NCBI GenBank assembly: GCA_024742455.1 | Contig: JANSYL010000001.1 | Span: forward strand, 465,771-529,770 | DNA length: 64,000 nt | Direction of reading: 5' to 3' | Source of the DNA: Paracoccaceae bacterium | GTDB taxonomy: Bacteria; Pseudomonadota; Alphaproteobacteria; Rhodobacterales; Rhodobacteraceae | Shown here: piece by piece, positions 1 to 8,034 of the stretch | How positions within the stretch are numbered: the stretch's first letter is position 1 | Layout of the letters: each line of letters starts with the position of its first letter | Position numbers and translations under genes: made by a program | The notes under the pieces: model-generated | What the model was told of the DNA's origin: nothing | The model's input: the letters and a program-made list of their open reading frames with translations, nothing else | Database searches by the model: none

Positions 1-590
1 CGCAGATCGTCCTTTGCCTCGCCATCGAAGCCCAGGCAGGTATAGCCCATCTCGCGCAGCACCCCCATCGCATCGCCCAGGTTCGGCACCCTCAGATAGG
101 GCTGGCGTTCCAGGGCGCCCGAGGCGGTTTTCGCCAGCGCCCCCGATTCCGGGGCCGAATGACGGGCAGGCGCGATAACGGCACGCGCCCCGAACACCTC
201 GGCGCTGCGCAGGATCGCACCCACGTTATGGGGGTCGCTGACCCGGTCCAGCAGCACAAGGCGCGGCGCGCCCATCCCCGGCTCGGCAAGATCGCGCAGG
301 CTGCCCCAATCGAGCGGCAACACCTCCAGCGCTGCCCCCTGGTGCACCGATCCGGGATCGAGCGGGGCAGGAAATTTGCGGGGGTCCGCGATCTCGACCG
401 GGACGCCCGAGGCCGCGACCGCATCGCCCAGCCGGTCGGCGGCGTTGCGCGTTACCACGAGACGCAGCTTTTCCCGGCGCGGGTTCAAAAGCGCATCGTG
501 CACCGCATGCAGGCCGAACAGCCAGATCGGCTGCGGCCCGGCGCGGCCCGCGCGTTCCTTTTCGATCACCCAAGCCGGTTTCCTGGCCAT
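1..590 (-). CDS. rlmB: 23S rRNA (guanosine-2'-O-)-methyltransferase RlmB, 3' part missing
   Basis: SpoU/TrmH-family enzyme that methylates the 2'-OH of a guanosine in the 23S rRNA peptidyl-transferase region. The ATG at 590 opens a minus-strand frame with no stop to the window edge. It begins MARKPAWVIEKERAG and continues with PIWLFGLHAVHDALLNP, the substrate-binding N-terminal domain typical of RlmB. The last visible residues, LREMGYTCLGFDGEAKDDL, lie in the linker and early SPOUT domain. The C-terminal SAM knot with its catalytic motifs is outside the window. It is divergent from tRNA-Tyr. The family is clear; the exact G2251 target is known for the family and not shown here. Confidence 0.88.
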   Translation of the reverse strand, partial: MARKPAWVIEKERAGRAGPQPIWLFGLHAVHDALLNPRREKLRLVVTRNAADRLGDAVAASGVPVEIADPRKFPAPLDPGSVHQGAALEVLPLDWGSLRDLAEPGMGAPRLVLLDRVSDPHNVGAILRSAEVFGARAVIAPARHSAPESGALAKTASGALERQPYLRVPNLGDAMGVLREMGYTCLGFDGEAKDDL

Positions 591-656
591 CTTCCACTCC
601 GCCGCTGTCGCGCAGCCCCTGTCGCACAGCCGGACCGGTTTGACCATGTTTCCGAC

Positions 657-685
657 TTGACCCGCCAAACCGCCCCCGATATTCC
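657..685 (+). promoter_or_regulatory. Candidate sigma-70 promoter of tRNA-Tyr
   Basis: A -35 box TTGACC (657-662) and a -10 box TATTCC (680-685) are separated by 17 bp. Transcription would start near 692, a few bases before the mature tRNA end at 697. This is a sequence match only. Confidence 0.55.
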
Positions 686-696
686 GCCCCAGCGTC

Positions 697-780
697 GGGC
701 GACGTGCTGCAAGGTGCGGCAGCGGACTGTAACTCCGCCGGGGAGACCCATGCCTGGTTCGATTCCAGGGTCGCCCACCA
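697..780 (+). tRNA. tRNA-Tyr (anticodon GTA)
   Basis: The acceptor strands GGGCGAC (697-703) and GTCGCCC (770-776) pair perfectly. The anticodon stem GCGGA/TCCGC encloses the loop CTGTAAC with anticodon GTA. A long variable arm, as expected for class II tRNA-Tyr, precedes the T arm CCTGG-TTCGATT-CCAGG. The 3' CCA is encoded. It lies between divergent rlmB and fahA. Confidence 0.95.
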
Positions 781-858
781 TCCCCCCCTTCCGGTTTCCG
801 TTTACACCGCAAGGCCGCGCTGGCACGGTCGCCCAAGGACCAGTGACAGCGACCGACC

Positions 859-2130
859 ATGCCCCTGACCGACGCCACACATGACCCCGAACGGCGATCC
901 TGGGTCGACAGCGCAAACGCGCCAGACAGCGATTTCCCGATCCAGAACCTGCCCTGGGGCGTGTTTTCCGCGGGCGACGGGCCACGCCGGGTGGGGGTGG
1001 CGATCGGCGAGATGATCGTCGATGTAACCGCGCTGGAGGCGGATGGGGTTCTGGAACCCGCCCCCGGTGAACAGGTGTTCGCCCGGGGCATCCTGAACCC
1101 GTTCATGGCCCTGACACCCACGGTCTGGACCGAAACCCGCGCCCGCCTCGCCGACCTGCTGGATGCCGCGACAGGCGACCGTGCCCTGCCGCTGGTGGCG
1201 CAATCCGATGCGCGGATGCACCTGCCGGTTTTCGTGCGCAGCTTCACCGATTTCTACGCGTCCAAGGAACACGCGACCAATGTGGGTTCGATGTTCCGCG
1301 ACCCCGACAATGCGCTGATGCCCAACTGGCTGCACATTCCCATCGGCTATAACGGGCGCGCCTCGACCGTGGTGGTATCGGGGACAGAGATCACCCGGCC
1401 ACTGGGTCAGCTCAAGGGCCCAGATGACGATGCCCCGCGCCTCGGCCCATCGGCGAAACTGGATATCGAACTGGAACTGGGCGCCCTCGTCGGCACAGCC
1501 ACCCGCATGGGCCAGCCCCTCACGACCGCGCAGGCGGAGGCGGCGATCTTCGGTTACGTCCTTCTGAACGACTGGTCGGCGCGCGATATCCAGGTCTGGG
1601 AATACCAGCCGCTGGGGCCGTTCCAGTCCAAGGCCTTCGCCACTTCGATCAGCCCCTGGATCGTGACCCGCGACGCGCTGGCACCGTTCCGCCACCCCAC
1701 CCCACCCCGCGACCTGCCGCTGCTGCCCTACCTCGAGGAGGCGACGGCCAACAATTTCGACATCCATCTGGAAATCGACCTGGCCGCAGAGGGATGCGCG
1801 CCCGTTACAGTGGCGCGGACCAACGCCAGATACCTCTACTATTCCGCCGCGCAGCAGCTGACCCATCACGCGCTGTCGGGCTGTGCGATGGAGGTGGGGG
1901 ATCTGCTCGGGTCCGGCACGATCTCGGGTCCGGCGCCCGACAGTCTTGGCTCGCTGCTGGAACTGACCTGGAACGGGCGTGATCCGATTGCGCTGCCCGA
2001 CGGGCAGGAACGCAGGTTTCTGGAAGACGGCGACACCGTCACCCTGCGCGGCTGGTGCGAGGGCGCCTATCGCATCGGGTTCGGCACCTGCAGCGGCACG
2101 ATCAGACCTGCACCCGTCCCCCCGGCATGA
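859..2130 (+). CDS. fahA: Fumarylacetoacetase
   Basis: Hydrolyses 4-fumarylacetoacetate to fumarate and acetoacetate, the last step of tyrosine/homogentisate catabolism. The product is 423 aa, normal for the family. It has the SH3-like N-terminal domain followed by the FAH fold. Likely metal ligands and catalytic residues are visible: D131 and H138 in SFTDFYASKEHATN, E204 and E206 in LDIELELG, D238 in LNDWSARD, and K258 in FQSKAF. The ATG at 859 was chosen because the N-terminus starts directly with family-like sequence. maiA follows 4 bp after the stop, so the two genes form an operon. hmgA is not adjacent, and hpd lies about 33 kb away. Confidence 0.96.
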   Translation: MPLTDATHDPERRSWVDSANAPDSDFPIQNLPWGVFSAGDGPRRVGVAIGEMIVDVTALEADGVLEPAPGEQVFARGILNPFMALTPTVWTETRARLADLLDAATGDRALPLVAQSDARMHLPVFVRSFTDFYASKEHATNVGSMFRDPDNALMPNWLHIPIGYNGRASTVVVSGTEITRPLGQLKGPDDDAPRLGPSAKLDIELELGALVGTATRMGQPLTTAQAEAAIFGYVLLNDWSARDIQVWEYQPLGPFQSKAFATSISPWIVTRDALAPFRHPTPPRDLPLLPYLEEATANNFDIHLEIDLAAEGCAPVTVARTNARYLYYSAAQQLTHHALSGCAMEVGDLLGSGTISGPAPDSLGSLLELTWNGRDPIALPDGQERRFLEDGDTVTLRGWCEGAYRIGFGTCSGTIRPAPVPPA

Positions 2131-2134
2131 TCCC

Positions 2135-2788
2135 ATGACCGCCATCACGCTTTACGATTTTCCGAAATCCTCGGCCGCCTACCGGGTGCGGATCGGGCTG
2201 GGGCTGAAAGGGCTGACATGGCGGACGGTTCCCGTCGATCTGGCCTCGGGCGCGCAGCGCGGGGCCGATCACCGGGCGCGCAACGCCCAGGGGCTTGTGC
2301 CCGTGCTGGACATCGACGGGCAACGCCTGACGCAATCGCTGGCGATGCTTGAATACCTGGACGACACGCGCCCCGATCCGCCCTTTCTGCCGGACGCGCC
2401 GCGGGCCCGCGCCCGCGCACGCCAGATCGCCCATATCATCGCGATGGATATCCACCCGGTGAACAATTCCGGGGTGCTCGCCCATGTCGAGGCACTGACC
2501 GGCGGGGGCGAGGCGGCCCGGATCGAGTGGATGCGGCACTTCATGCCCAAGGGGCTGGCGGGGGTGGAGGCGCTGCTGGACCCCGGGCGCGGCGGGCCGT
2601 TCTGCGTCGGGCCGGCCCCGACACTGGCCGATATCTGCCTGATCCCGCAGGTCTACAACGCCCGGCGCTGGGGCATCGACCTTGCCCCCTTCCCGCACAT
2701 CCGTGCGGTGGACCTGGCCTGCGCCGACCTGCCCGCCTTTGCCGCCGCCCATCCCGACAGGGTCGCGCCGCAGGACGGGGCCGGCTGA
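2135..2788 (+). CDS. maiA: Maleylacetoacetate isomerase (zeta-class GST)
   Basis: Glutathione-dependent cis-trans isomerase converting maleylacetoacetate to fumarylacetoacetate, the substrate of FahA encoded just upstream. The product is 217 aa from the ATG at 2135, the usual length. The open frame runs further upstream, but only inside fahA. The N-terminal thioredoxin-like domain carries the zeta-class serine motif (S12-S13 in KSSAAYRVRIGL) and a glutathione-site QSLAMLEYL. The helical C-terminal domain includes GPAPTLADICLIPQVYNARR. It is cotranscribed with fahA (4-bp gap). Confidence 0.95.
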   Translation: MTAITLYDFPKSSAAYRVRIGLGLKGLTWRTVPVDLASGAQRGADHRARNAQGLVPVLDIDGQRLTQSLAMLEYLDDTRPDPPFLPDAPRARARARQIAHIIAMDIHPVNNSGVLAHVEALTGGGEAARIEWMRHFMPKGLAGVEALLDPGRGGPFCVGPAPTLADICLIPQVYNARRWGIDLAPFPHIRAVDLACADLPAFAAAHPDRVAPQDGAG

Positions 2789-2864
2789 CGCGACCTGCCC
2801 CGATCTTTGCGGTTTCTTCATGCCTTCGGGTGATCCTTTGCCCCGAAACCTGCGGATAGCGGCC

Positions 2865-2884
2865 GGGGCAGCCCGCACTGCCCC
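2865..2884 (+). terminator. Weak hairpin downstream of maiA
   Basis: GGGGCAG (2865-2871) pairs with CTGCCCC (2878-2884) across a 6-nt loop. No T-run follows, so termination is uncertain. Confidence 0.25.
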
Positions 2885-2931
2885 CCCGCACCCGCGCGCC
2901 CGTATCGGTTTTGCAGCTTCCTGGGGGGACC

Positions 2932-3594
2932 ATGACCCTGGTTCCGGATCATCGCAGTTTCGCGGCACCCGCGGCCAAGGCAGCGCGGGGGCGCGGCAGG
3001 GCGCGCGACGCCTATCCCCTGGTCAAACGCGGCTTTGACCTTGGATTTGCCACGCTGGTGCTGCTGCCTGCCACGCTGATCACGGCGCTGGTGCTGGTGG
3101 TGGTCAACCCGGTCCACAACCCCGGCCCGCTGCTGTACTGGCAGAAACGCATGGGCCATGGCTGCCGCCCGTTCAAGGCGGTGAAGTTCCGGACCATGAC
3201 CGTGACGGCGCGCGCCCGGCGCGGTCCCGATGACCCGGTCGAGCGGGACCGGATCACGCGTCTGGGCAATTGGCTGCGTCGCACCCGGTTCGACGAATTG
3301 CCGCAAATCCTCAATGTCTATCGCGGCGAGATGAGCCTGATCGGCCCGCGCCCCGATTGCTTTCGCCACGCGCTTCATTTCAAGCGGGTGATCCCCGAAT
3401 ACCGCCACCGCCACGCGATCCGGCCGGGGATCAGCGGGCTGGCCCAGATCGAACTGGGCTATGCCGAGGCGACGGAGGCGACGGTGCGGAAAACGCGGGC
3501 CGATCTGGCCTATATCCGTCACGCCGGTTTCCGGTTGGACATGTGGATCGTCTGGCAGACCATTCTTACCGTGGCGGGCGGACGCGGCGCGTGA
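2932..3594 (+). CDS. Bacterial sugar transferase (undecaprenyl-phosphate sugar phosphotransferase family)
   Basis: Monotopic membrane enzyme of the PF02397 family that transfers a sugar-1-phosphate to undecaprenyl phosphate and so starts exopolysaccharide or O-antigen repeat synthesis. The product is 220 aa from the ATG at 2932, which has a G-rich ribosome site at 2923-2928; an upstream in-frame TTG looks less likely. A single hydrophobic re-entrant segment spans about residues 38-60. The catalytic core motifs are GPLLYWQKRMG, FKAVKFRTM, RTRFDELPQILNV, MSLIGPRPD and RPGISGLAQI. It is a short form without the N-terminal CoA-binding-like domain of WcaJ. The sugar is unknown. Confidence 0.9.
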   Translation: MTLVPDHRSFAAPAAKAARGRGRARDAYPLVKRGFDLGFATLVLLPATLITALVLVVVNPVHNPGPLLYWQKRMGHGCRPFKAVKFRTMTVTARARRGPDDPVERDRITRLGNWLRRTRFDELPQILNVYRGEMSLIGPRPDCFRHALHFKRVIPEYRHRHAIRPGISGLAQIELGYAEATEATVRKTRADLAYIRHAGFRLDMWIVWQTILTVAGGRGA

Positions 3595-3629
3595 TCGCGC
3601 ATGGCCCCGCGCGGCACATGCGGCTATAA

Positions 3630-3647
3630 GGGCCGGACCACCGGCCC
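3630..3647 (+). terminator. Short hairpin after the sugar transferase gene
   Basis: GGGCCGG (3630-3636) pairs with CCGGCCC (3641-3647) with a 4-nt loop. There is no T-tract. It may be a weak terminator or only GC-rich symmetry. Confidence 0.2.
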
Positions 3648-3677
3648 CGGACACACAGGCCCAAGACCGAGCATTGC

Positions 3678-4676
3678 ATGGCCGACGCCGCCCCACAGCC
3701 ATTCAACCTGGTGATCATCGGCCAGGCAGGTCGCCTGGCCTATGAGGCGGTGATGTTTCTGGCGTCGTTCCGCGCCTTCAATCCCGGTTTTCCCGGTCGC
3801 GTCTTCGTGGCCGAACCGCAGCGCGGGCCGCTCTGGCCCGGCGACCCCCGGATCCGCGACGCCGGTCTGCGCGCCCTGATCACCGGGTTCGGGGCCGAGA
3901 TCCTGCCGTTCGACAGCCGCCATTTCGGCGCGGCCTATCCCTATGGCAACAAGATCGAGGCGCTGACCGCCCTGCCCGAAGGCGAACCCTTCGTTTTCTT
4001 CGATACCGATACGCTGATCCTCGGCGACCTGACCGAGGTGCCGTTCGATTTCGACCGCCCCTCCGCCTCGCTCCGGCGCGAAGGCACCTGGCCCAGCCGC
4101 GAACTTTACGGCCCGGGCCTCACCGCCACCTGGCGGGCGCTTTACGACAGGTTCGGCCTCGATTTCGAAACCTCGCTCGACCTGACCCACCCCGACGAAT
4201 ACTGGCAGCGCTATCTCTATTTCAACGCAGGCTTTTTCTATTACCGCTGCCCCCATGTCTTCGGGCGCCGGTTCCTGGAAACCGCGCTGGCGATCCGCGA
4301 TGACCCGCCGCCCGAACTGATCTGTCAAAGCCTCGATCCCTGGCTCGACCAGGTGGCGCTGCCGCTGGTCATTCACGGGCTCGGCGGCGGGCGCGATGCG
4401 CTCGCGCCGGGGTATCTGGATGGCAGCCATTCCTGCCATTACCGGGTGCTGCCCCTGCTTTACGCGCGCGAGGATCAGCGCGTGATCAACATTCTGGAAC
4501 AGGTGACCGCGCCCAACAAGATCAAGAAGGTGCTGAAAACCTATGACCCGATCCGGCGAATGGTCTACCAGGGCAAGGGGATGAAGGCGCGCGCGCTGTT
4601 CGACCGGAACGATCTGCCGCGCCGCGAACAGAAAATCCGCAACATGCTGAAACGCGAAAAGCTCTGGCTGCGCTAG
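3678..4676 (+). CDS. DxD glycosyltransferase-like protein of unknown specificity
   Basis: 332 aa. It has a Rossmann-like start (FNLVIIGQAGRLAYEAVMFL), then a GNK motif (N91-K92 in YPYGNKIEAL) and a DxD motif (D109/D111 in VFFDTDTLIL). These are typical of GT-A nucleotide-sugar enzymes that bind a metal. Later motifs YLYFNAGFFYY and WLDQVALPLVI recur in the protein at 36938-37837, so the two are distant paralogues. The C-terminus is strongly basic (KREKLWLR). It follows a sugar transferase, which suggests a surface-glycan role. I cannot place it in a numbered GT family, and neither donor nor acceptor is known. Confidence 0.6.
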   Translation: MADAAPQPFNLVIIGQAGRLAYEAVMFLASFRAFNPGFPGRVFVAEPQRGPLWPGDPRIRDAGLRALITGFGAEILPFDSRHFGAAYPYGNKIEALTALPEGEPFVFFDTDTLILGDLTEVPFDFDRPSASLRREGTWPSRELYGPGLTATWRALYDRFGLDFETSLDLTHPDEYWQRYLYFNAGFFYYRCPHVFGRRFLETALAIRDDPPPELICQSLDPWLDQVALPLVIHGLGGGRDALAPGYLDGSHSCHYRVLPLLYAREDQRVINILEQVTAPNKIKKVLKTYDPIRRMVYQGKGMKARALFDRNDLPRREQKIRNMLKREKLWLR

Positions 4677-4729
4677 CGGTCGGGGCCTGCGACGGCGCGG
4701 ACCCCGGTCGTCTGAATTTCCGGTGCCGG

Positions 4730-5107
4730 TCAGGCCGCGTCGCGTTGCATCGCCGTCACCTCGATCTCGATGCGAAAGGCAGGGTCGGCCAGTTTCGCCT
4801 CGATCACGGTGCCCGCCGGGGGATGGTCGGCGAAGGTTGCGCGCAGCTGCGGCCAGCAGGCATCGAAATCGCGGATATCGGCCATGTAATAGACGACCCG
4901 GACGACATGGGCGAAATCGCTTCCCGCCTCCTCCAGCGCCCTGCCGATCACCCGAAGCGCCGAGGCGCATTGACCGGTGACATCGGTGGGCATGTCATCG
5001 GCATGGGCGCAGGTTCCCGCCACATGCACCATGCCGCCCGCAACGACCGCGCGGCAATAGCCGACCTTGTCCTCGTAGGGACCGCCCGACCGGATGCGCC
5101 GGATCAC
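4730..5107 (-). CDS. Rid (YjgF/YER057c/UK114) family protein without the canonical arginine
   Basis: 125-aa Rid-fold protein. Typical members hydrolyse reactive enamines or imines released by PLP enzymes. Family features seen are [12 protein letters not shown], the [28 protein letters not shown] helix-strand block and the RIEIEVTA tail. Where archetypal RidA has PARS with the catalytic Arg, this protein has P97-A98-G99-T100, so the Arg is a Gly. This points to one of the Arg-lacking Rid subgroups, whose functions are poorly known. Its ATG overlaps the clpX stop by 4 nt (ATGA), implying translational coupling to clpX. Confidence 0.85.
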   Translation of the reverse strand: MIRRIRSGGPYEDKVGYCRAVVAGGMVHVAGTCAHADDMPTDVTGQCASALRVIGRALEEAGSDFAHVVRVVYYMADIRDFDACWPQLRATFADHPPAGTVIEAKLADPAFRIEIEVTAMQRDAA

Positions 5108-6369
5108 CCCGCGCTCGCCGGTTCGTCCTTCTTGCGTTCGGCGTAGATCATCAGCGGCTGCGCCTCGGAGGTCACCGCCTCTTCGTTGACGACCACCTCT
5201 TCCACGCCATCGGCGCCGGGCAGTTCGAACATGGTATCCAGCAGGATATCCTCCATGATCGACCGCAGGCCGCGCGCGCCGGTCTTGCGCGCGATGGCGC
5301 GCTTGGCGATCGCGGTCAGCGCATCATCGGTGAATTTCAGCTTGGTGTCTTCCAGCTCGAACAGGCGCTGATACTGCTTGACCAGCGCATTCTTGGGTTC
5401 GGTCAGGATCGTCACCAGCGCCTCTTCGTCAAGGTCGGTCAGCGTCGCGATCACCGGCAGGCGGCCCACGAATTCCGGGATCAGGCCGAATTTCAGCAGA
5501 TCCTCGGGTTCCAGCTCGCCGAACATCTCGCCCACGCCGCGGCTGTCATTGTCCTTCACATCGGCGCCGAACCCGATGGCCGAGCCCTTGCCGCGCTGCG
5601 CGATGATCTTTTCCAGACCGGCGAAGGCGCCGCCGCAGATGAACAGGATATTGGTGGTGTCGACCTGCAGAAACTCCTGCTGAGGATGCTTGCGCCCGCC
5701 CTGCGGCGGCACCGAGGCGACGGTGCCTTCCATGATCTTCAGAAGCGCCTGCTGCACCCCTTCGCCCGATACGTCGCGGGTGATCGAGGGGTTGTCGGAC
5801 TTGCGGGTGATCTTGTCGACCTCGTCGATATAGACGATGCCGCGCTGCGCCCGGTCGACATTGTATTCCGACGCCTGCAGCAGTTTCAGGATGATGTTCT
5901 CGACATCCTCGCCCACATAACCCGCCTCGGTCAGGGTGGTGGCATCGGCCATGGTGAAGGGCACGTCGAGGATGCGCGCCAGCGTCTGCGCCAGAAGCGT
6001 CTTGCCGCAGCCCGTGGGCCCGATCAGCAGGATGTTGGATTTCGCCAGTTCGATGTCGGATTTTCCGGCATGGTTCAGGCGCTTGTAATGGTTGTGCACG
6101 GCCACCGACAGCACGCGTTTGGCATGCGCCTGGCCGATCACGTAATCATCCAGCACCTCGCAGATCTCCTGCGGGCTCGGCACGCCATCGGTCGATTTCA
6201 GGCCCGAGGTCTTCGTCTCCTCGCGGATGATATCCATGCACAATTCGACGCATTCATCGCAGATGAACACGGTGGGGCCCGCGATCAGCTTGCGCACCTC
6301 GTGCTGGCTCTTGCCACAGAAGGAACAGTAAAGCGTGTTCTTGCTGTCGCTGCCGGATGAATTCGCCAT
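5104..6369 (-). CDS. clpX: ATP-dependent Clp protease ATP-binding subunit ClpX
   Basis: Hexameric AAA+ unfoldase that feeds substrates to ClpP. The product is 421 aa, full length. It has a C4 zinc finger (C15, C18, C37, C40), Walker A GPTGCGKT at about 117-124, Walker [12 protein letters not shown] at about 177-187, and the ClpP-docking loop IGF (265-267). clpP lies upstream in the same direction with a 202-bp gap. The 3' end overlaps a Rid-family gene by 4 nt. Confidence 0.98.
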   Translation of the reverse strand: MANSSGSDSKNTLYCSFCGKSQHEVRKLIAGPTVFICDECVELCMDIIREETKTSGLKSTDGVPSPQEICEVLDDYVIGQAHAKRVLSVAVHNHYKRLNHAGKSDIELAKSNILLIGPTGCGKTLLAQTLARILDVPFTMADATTLTEAGYVGEDVENIILKLLQASEYNVDRAQRGIVYIDEVDKITRKSDNPSITRDVSGEGVQQALLKIMEGTVASVPPQGGRKHPQQEFLQVDTTNILFICGGAFAGLEKIIAQRGKGSAIGFGADVKDNDSRGVGEMFGELEPEDLLKFGLIPEFVGRLPVIATLTDLDEEALVTILTEPKNALVKQYQRLFELEDTKLKFTDDALTAIAKRAIARKTGARGLRSIMEDILLDTMFELPGADGVEEVVVNEEAVTSEAQPLMIYAERKKDEPASAG

Positions 6370-6428
6370 GTCGTCTCCCCCTTGCGGGATCGCGTTTCGC
6401 CCCCTTGGGTATCGGCGGGCATAGATGG

Positions 6429-6455
6429 GTTCCCGCCCTGCACCGGGGCGGGAAC
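6429..6455. other. Hairpin in the clpP-clpX intergenic region
   Basis: A perfect 10-bp inverted repeat, GTTCCCGCCC (6429-6438) and GGGCGGGAAC (6446-6455), with a 7-nt loop. No T-run is present on either side. It could partly terminate clpP transcripts or mark an RNA processing site, letting clpX be expressed separately. Confidence 0.45.
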
Positions 6456-6571
6456 AGAAATGTCAGCGTCAGCCTAGAACAGGGTCCAAGGCTCCACAAT
6501 CGCAAAATATCGTGTTCGCGGGTCCGGCCGGGGCCGGGCCCGGGTGCAGGCAGGCATGGCGCGAACCTCGG

Positions 6572-7198
6572 TCAGGCCTTGTCGTCCGAGCTTCGTTTTT
6601 CGACGATCTCGTCGATCAGGCCCCAGTCCCTGGCCTGTTCGGCATCCATGAAATTGTCGCGTTCCAGCGCCTCGACCACGGCCTCGATCTTTTGCCCGGT
6701 ATGTTTGACGTAGATCTCGTTAAGGCGGTCTTTCAGTTTCTGGGTTTCGCGGGCATGGATCATGATGTCGGTGGCCTGGCCCTGGTACCCGCCCGAGGGC
6801 TGGTGGACCATGATCCGGCTGTTGGGCAGGCTGAACCGCATGCCCTTTTCGCCTGCCGTCAGCAAAAGCGACCCCATCGAGGCCGCCTGTCCGACACACA
6901 GCGTGGACACCTTGGGCTTGATGTATTGCATCGTGTCGTAGATCGACAAACCGCTCGTCACCACGCCGCCGGGCGAATTGATATACATCGAAATCTCTTT
7001 CGACGGGTTCTCGGCCTCGAGATGCAGCAGCTGCGCCACGATCAGGCTCGACATGCCGTCATGCACGGGGCCCGAGACGAAAATGATCCGCTCCTTCAGA
7101 AGGCGCGAGAAAATGTCATAGGCCCGTTCGCCCCGGCTGGTCTGTTCGACCACCATCGGCACCAGGGTGTTCATGTAGAATTCGTGTGGATCTCGCAT
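6572..7198 (-). CDS. clpP: ATP-dependent Clp protease proteolytic subunit ClpP
   Basis: Serine peptidase that forms the 14-mer chamber partnered by ClpX. The product is 208 aa from the ATG at 7198 ([19 protein letters not shown]); upstream frame extension is non-family sequence. The catalytic triad is S107 (QAASMGS), H132 (MVHQPSGG) and D181 (ERDNFM). The N-terminal [20 protein letters not shown] block is typical. A candidate promoter lies at 7236-7264. Confidence 0.98.
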   Translation of the reverse strand: MRDPHEFYMNTLVPMVVEQTSRGERAYDIFSRLLKERIIFVSGPVHDGMSSLIVAQLLHLEAENPSKEISMYINSPGGVVTSGLSIYDTMQYIKPKVSTLCVGQAASMGSLLLTAGEKGMRFSLPNSRIMVHQPSGGYQGQATDIMIHARETQKLKDRLNEIYVKHTGQKIEAVVEALERDNFMDAEQARDWGLIDEIVEKRSSDDKA

Positions 7199-7235
7199 CG
7201 CCCGCCTCGCCCGTTCATAGCTGGTTTGGAGTTGA

Positions 7236-7264
7236 GTCTTAGGTGCGCGCCGCCCCCCCTGCAA
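7236..7264 (-). promoter_or_regulatory. Candidate promoter of clpP
   Basis: On the minus strand TTGCAG (7264-7259) and TAAGAC (7241-7236) are 17 bp apart, about 38 bp upstream of the clpP start codon. This is a sequence match only. Confidence 0.4.
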
Positions 7265-7275
7265 GGGCAGCGCGG

Positions 7276-7304
7276 TTGACAGTGGCGGCGTTTCGGCGAA
7301 AGCA
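7276..7304 (+). promoter_or_regulatory. Candidate promoter of the methyltransferase gene
   Basis: A perfect -35 box TTGACA (7276-7281) stands upstream of the gene at 7341. The hexamer 17 bp further on (AAAGCA) is a poor -10, so this is weak. The region is the divergent clpP/methyltransferase spacer. Confidence 0.3.
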
Positions 7305-7340
7305 CGGGGCCGCGATGATCTGACAAGGACGCCCTCCGCC

Positions 7341-7994
7341 ATGCCCCGCGCCTCCGCCACCACGCTGGAATCCGAATGCACATTGGCCGAACGCGCCGCG
7401 CTGACCGCCGTTCTGCGCGACAAGGGCTATACCGGCGCGCATCTCGAGGTGGGCACGGCAGCCGGCGGGACTCTGAAGGAGTTGATGGGTGTCTATGACG
7501 CGGACAGCCGCCCGCCCTTTTTCGTCGTCGACCCGATGACCTATTTCGACGACCAGCTGGCCAAGGTGAAGACCAACCTGACAGGCGCGGGCATCGACCC
7601 CGAAACCGTCACTTTCTGGATCGGCACGACCCAGGACCACCTGCCCCCTGCGCGCGCCGCCGGGCAGCGGTTCGATTTCATCTTCCTGGACGGCGATCAC
7701 CGCCATTACCCGACCACGGTGGACCTTGGCTGGGCCGATCTGGTCACCCTGGGCGGCACCATCTGCCTGCATGACCGGACCGAGAAATTTCCCGGCGTGG
7801 GCTGGTCGATCGACCGCTTCCTCGACCGTAACCCGGCCTACCGCTTCGTGTCCCAGACCGACAGCCTGGTGATCCTGGAAAAAACCGCCGAGGCGGCGCG
7901 GCAGGCCGTCACCACCGCCGATCTCTGGGCCGCGTCCTGGGCGCAGCGCAAGTTCAAGACCGCCCGCAGCATCCGCCGCCGTCTGGGCCGCTGA
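7341..7994 (+). CDS. Class I SAM-dependent methyltransferase, substrate unknown
   Basis: 217-aa Rossmann-fold methyltransferase. SAM-binding motif I is [16 protein letters not shown] at about 35-50. An acidic motif II follows at [11 protein letters not shown], and [13 protein letters not shown] resembles the motif of the Methyltransf_24 group. The [13 protein letters not shown] block is the usual post-motif strand and loop. The C-terminus is basic ([12 protein letters not shown]). It stands alone between clpP and the photolyase-like gene, so context gives no substrate. Confidence 0.75.
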   Translation: MPRASATTLESECTLAERAALTAVLRDKGYTGAHLEVGTAAGGTLKELMGVYDADSRPPFFVVDPMTYFDDQLAKVKTNLTGAGIDPETVTFWIGTTQDHLPPARAAGQRFDFIFLDGDHRHYPTTVDLGWADLVTLGGTICLHDRTEKFPGVGWSIDRFLDRNPAYRFVSQTDSLVILEKTAEAARQAVTTADLWAASWAQRKFKTARSIRRRLGR

Positions 7995-8034
7995 CGGCCT
8001 TGGCAGACCATGGCGCCGCCCTAATTGCGGCGTC

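Noticed and set aside
159..884. Long plus-strand frame (241 codons) over the left end
   Set aside because: It is antisense to rlmB and runs through the tRNA-Tyr gene; its composition is that of a shadow frame.
3624..4970. 448-codon minus-strand frame
   Set aside because: It is antisense to the glycosyltransferase-like gene and to part of the Rid gene region; no family-like motifs, while the sense frame has clear ones.
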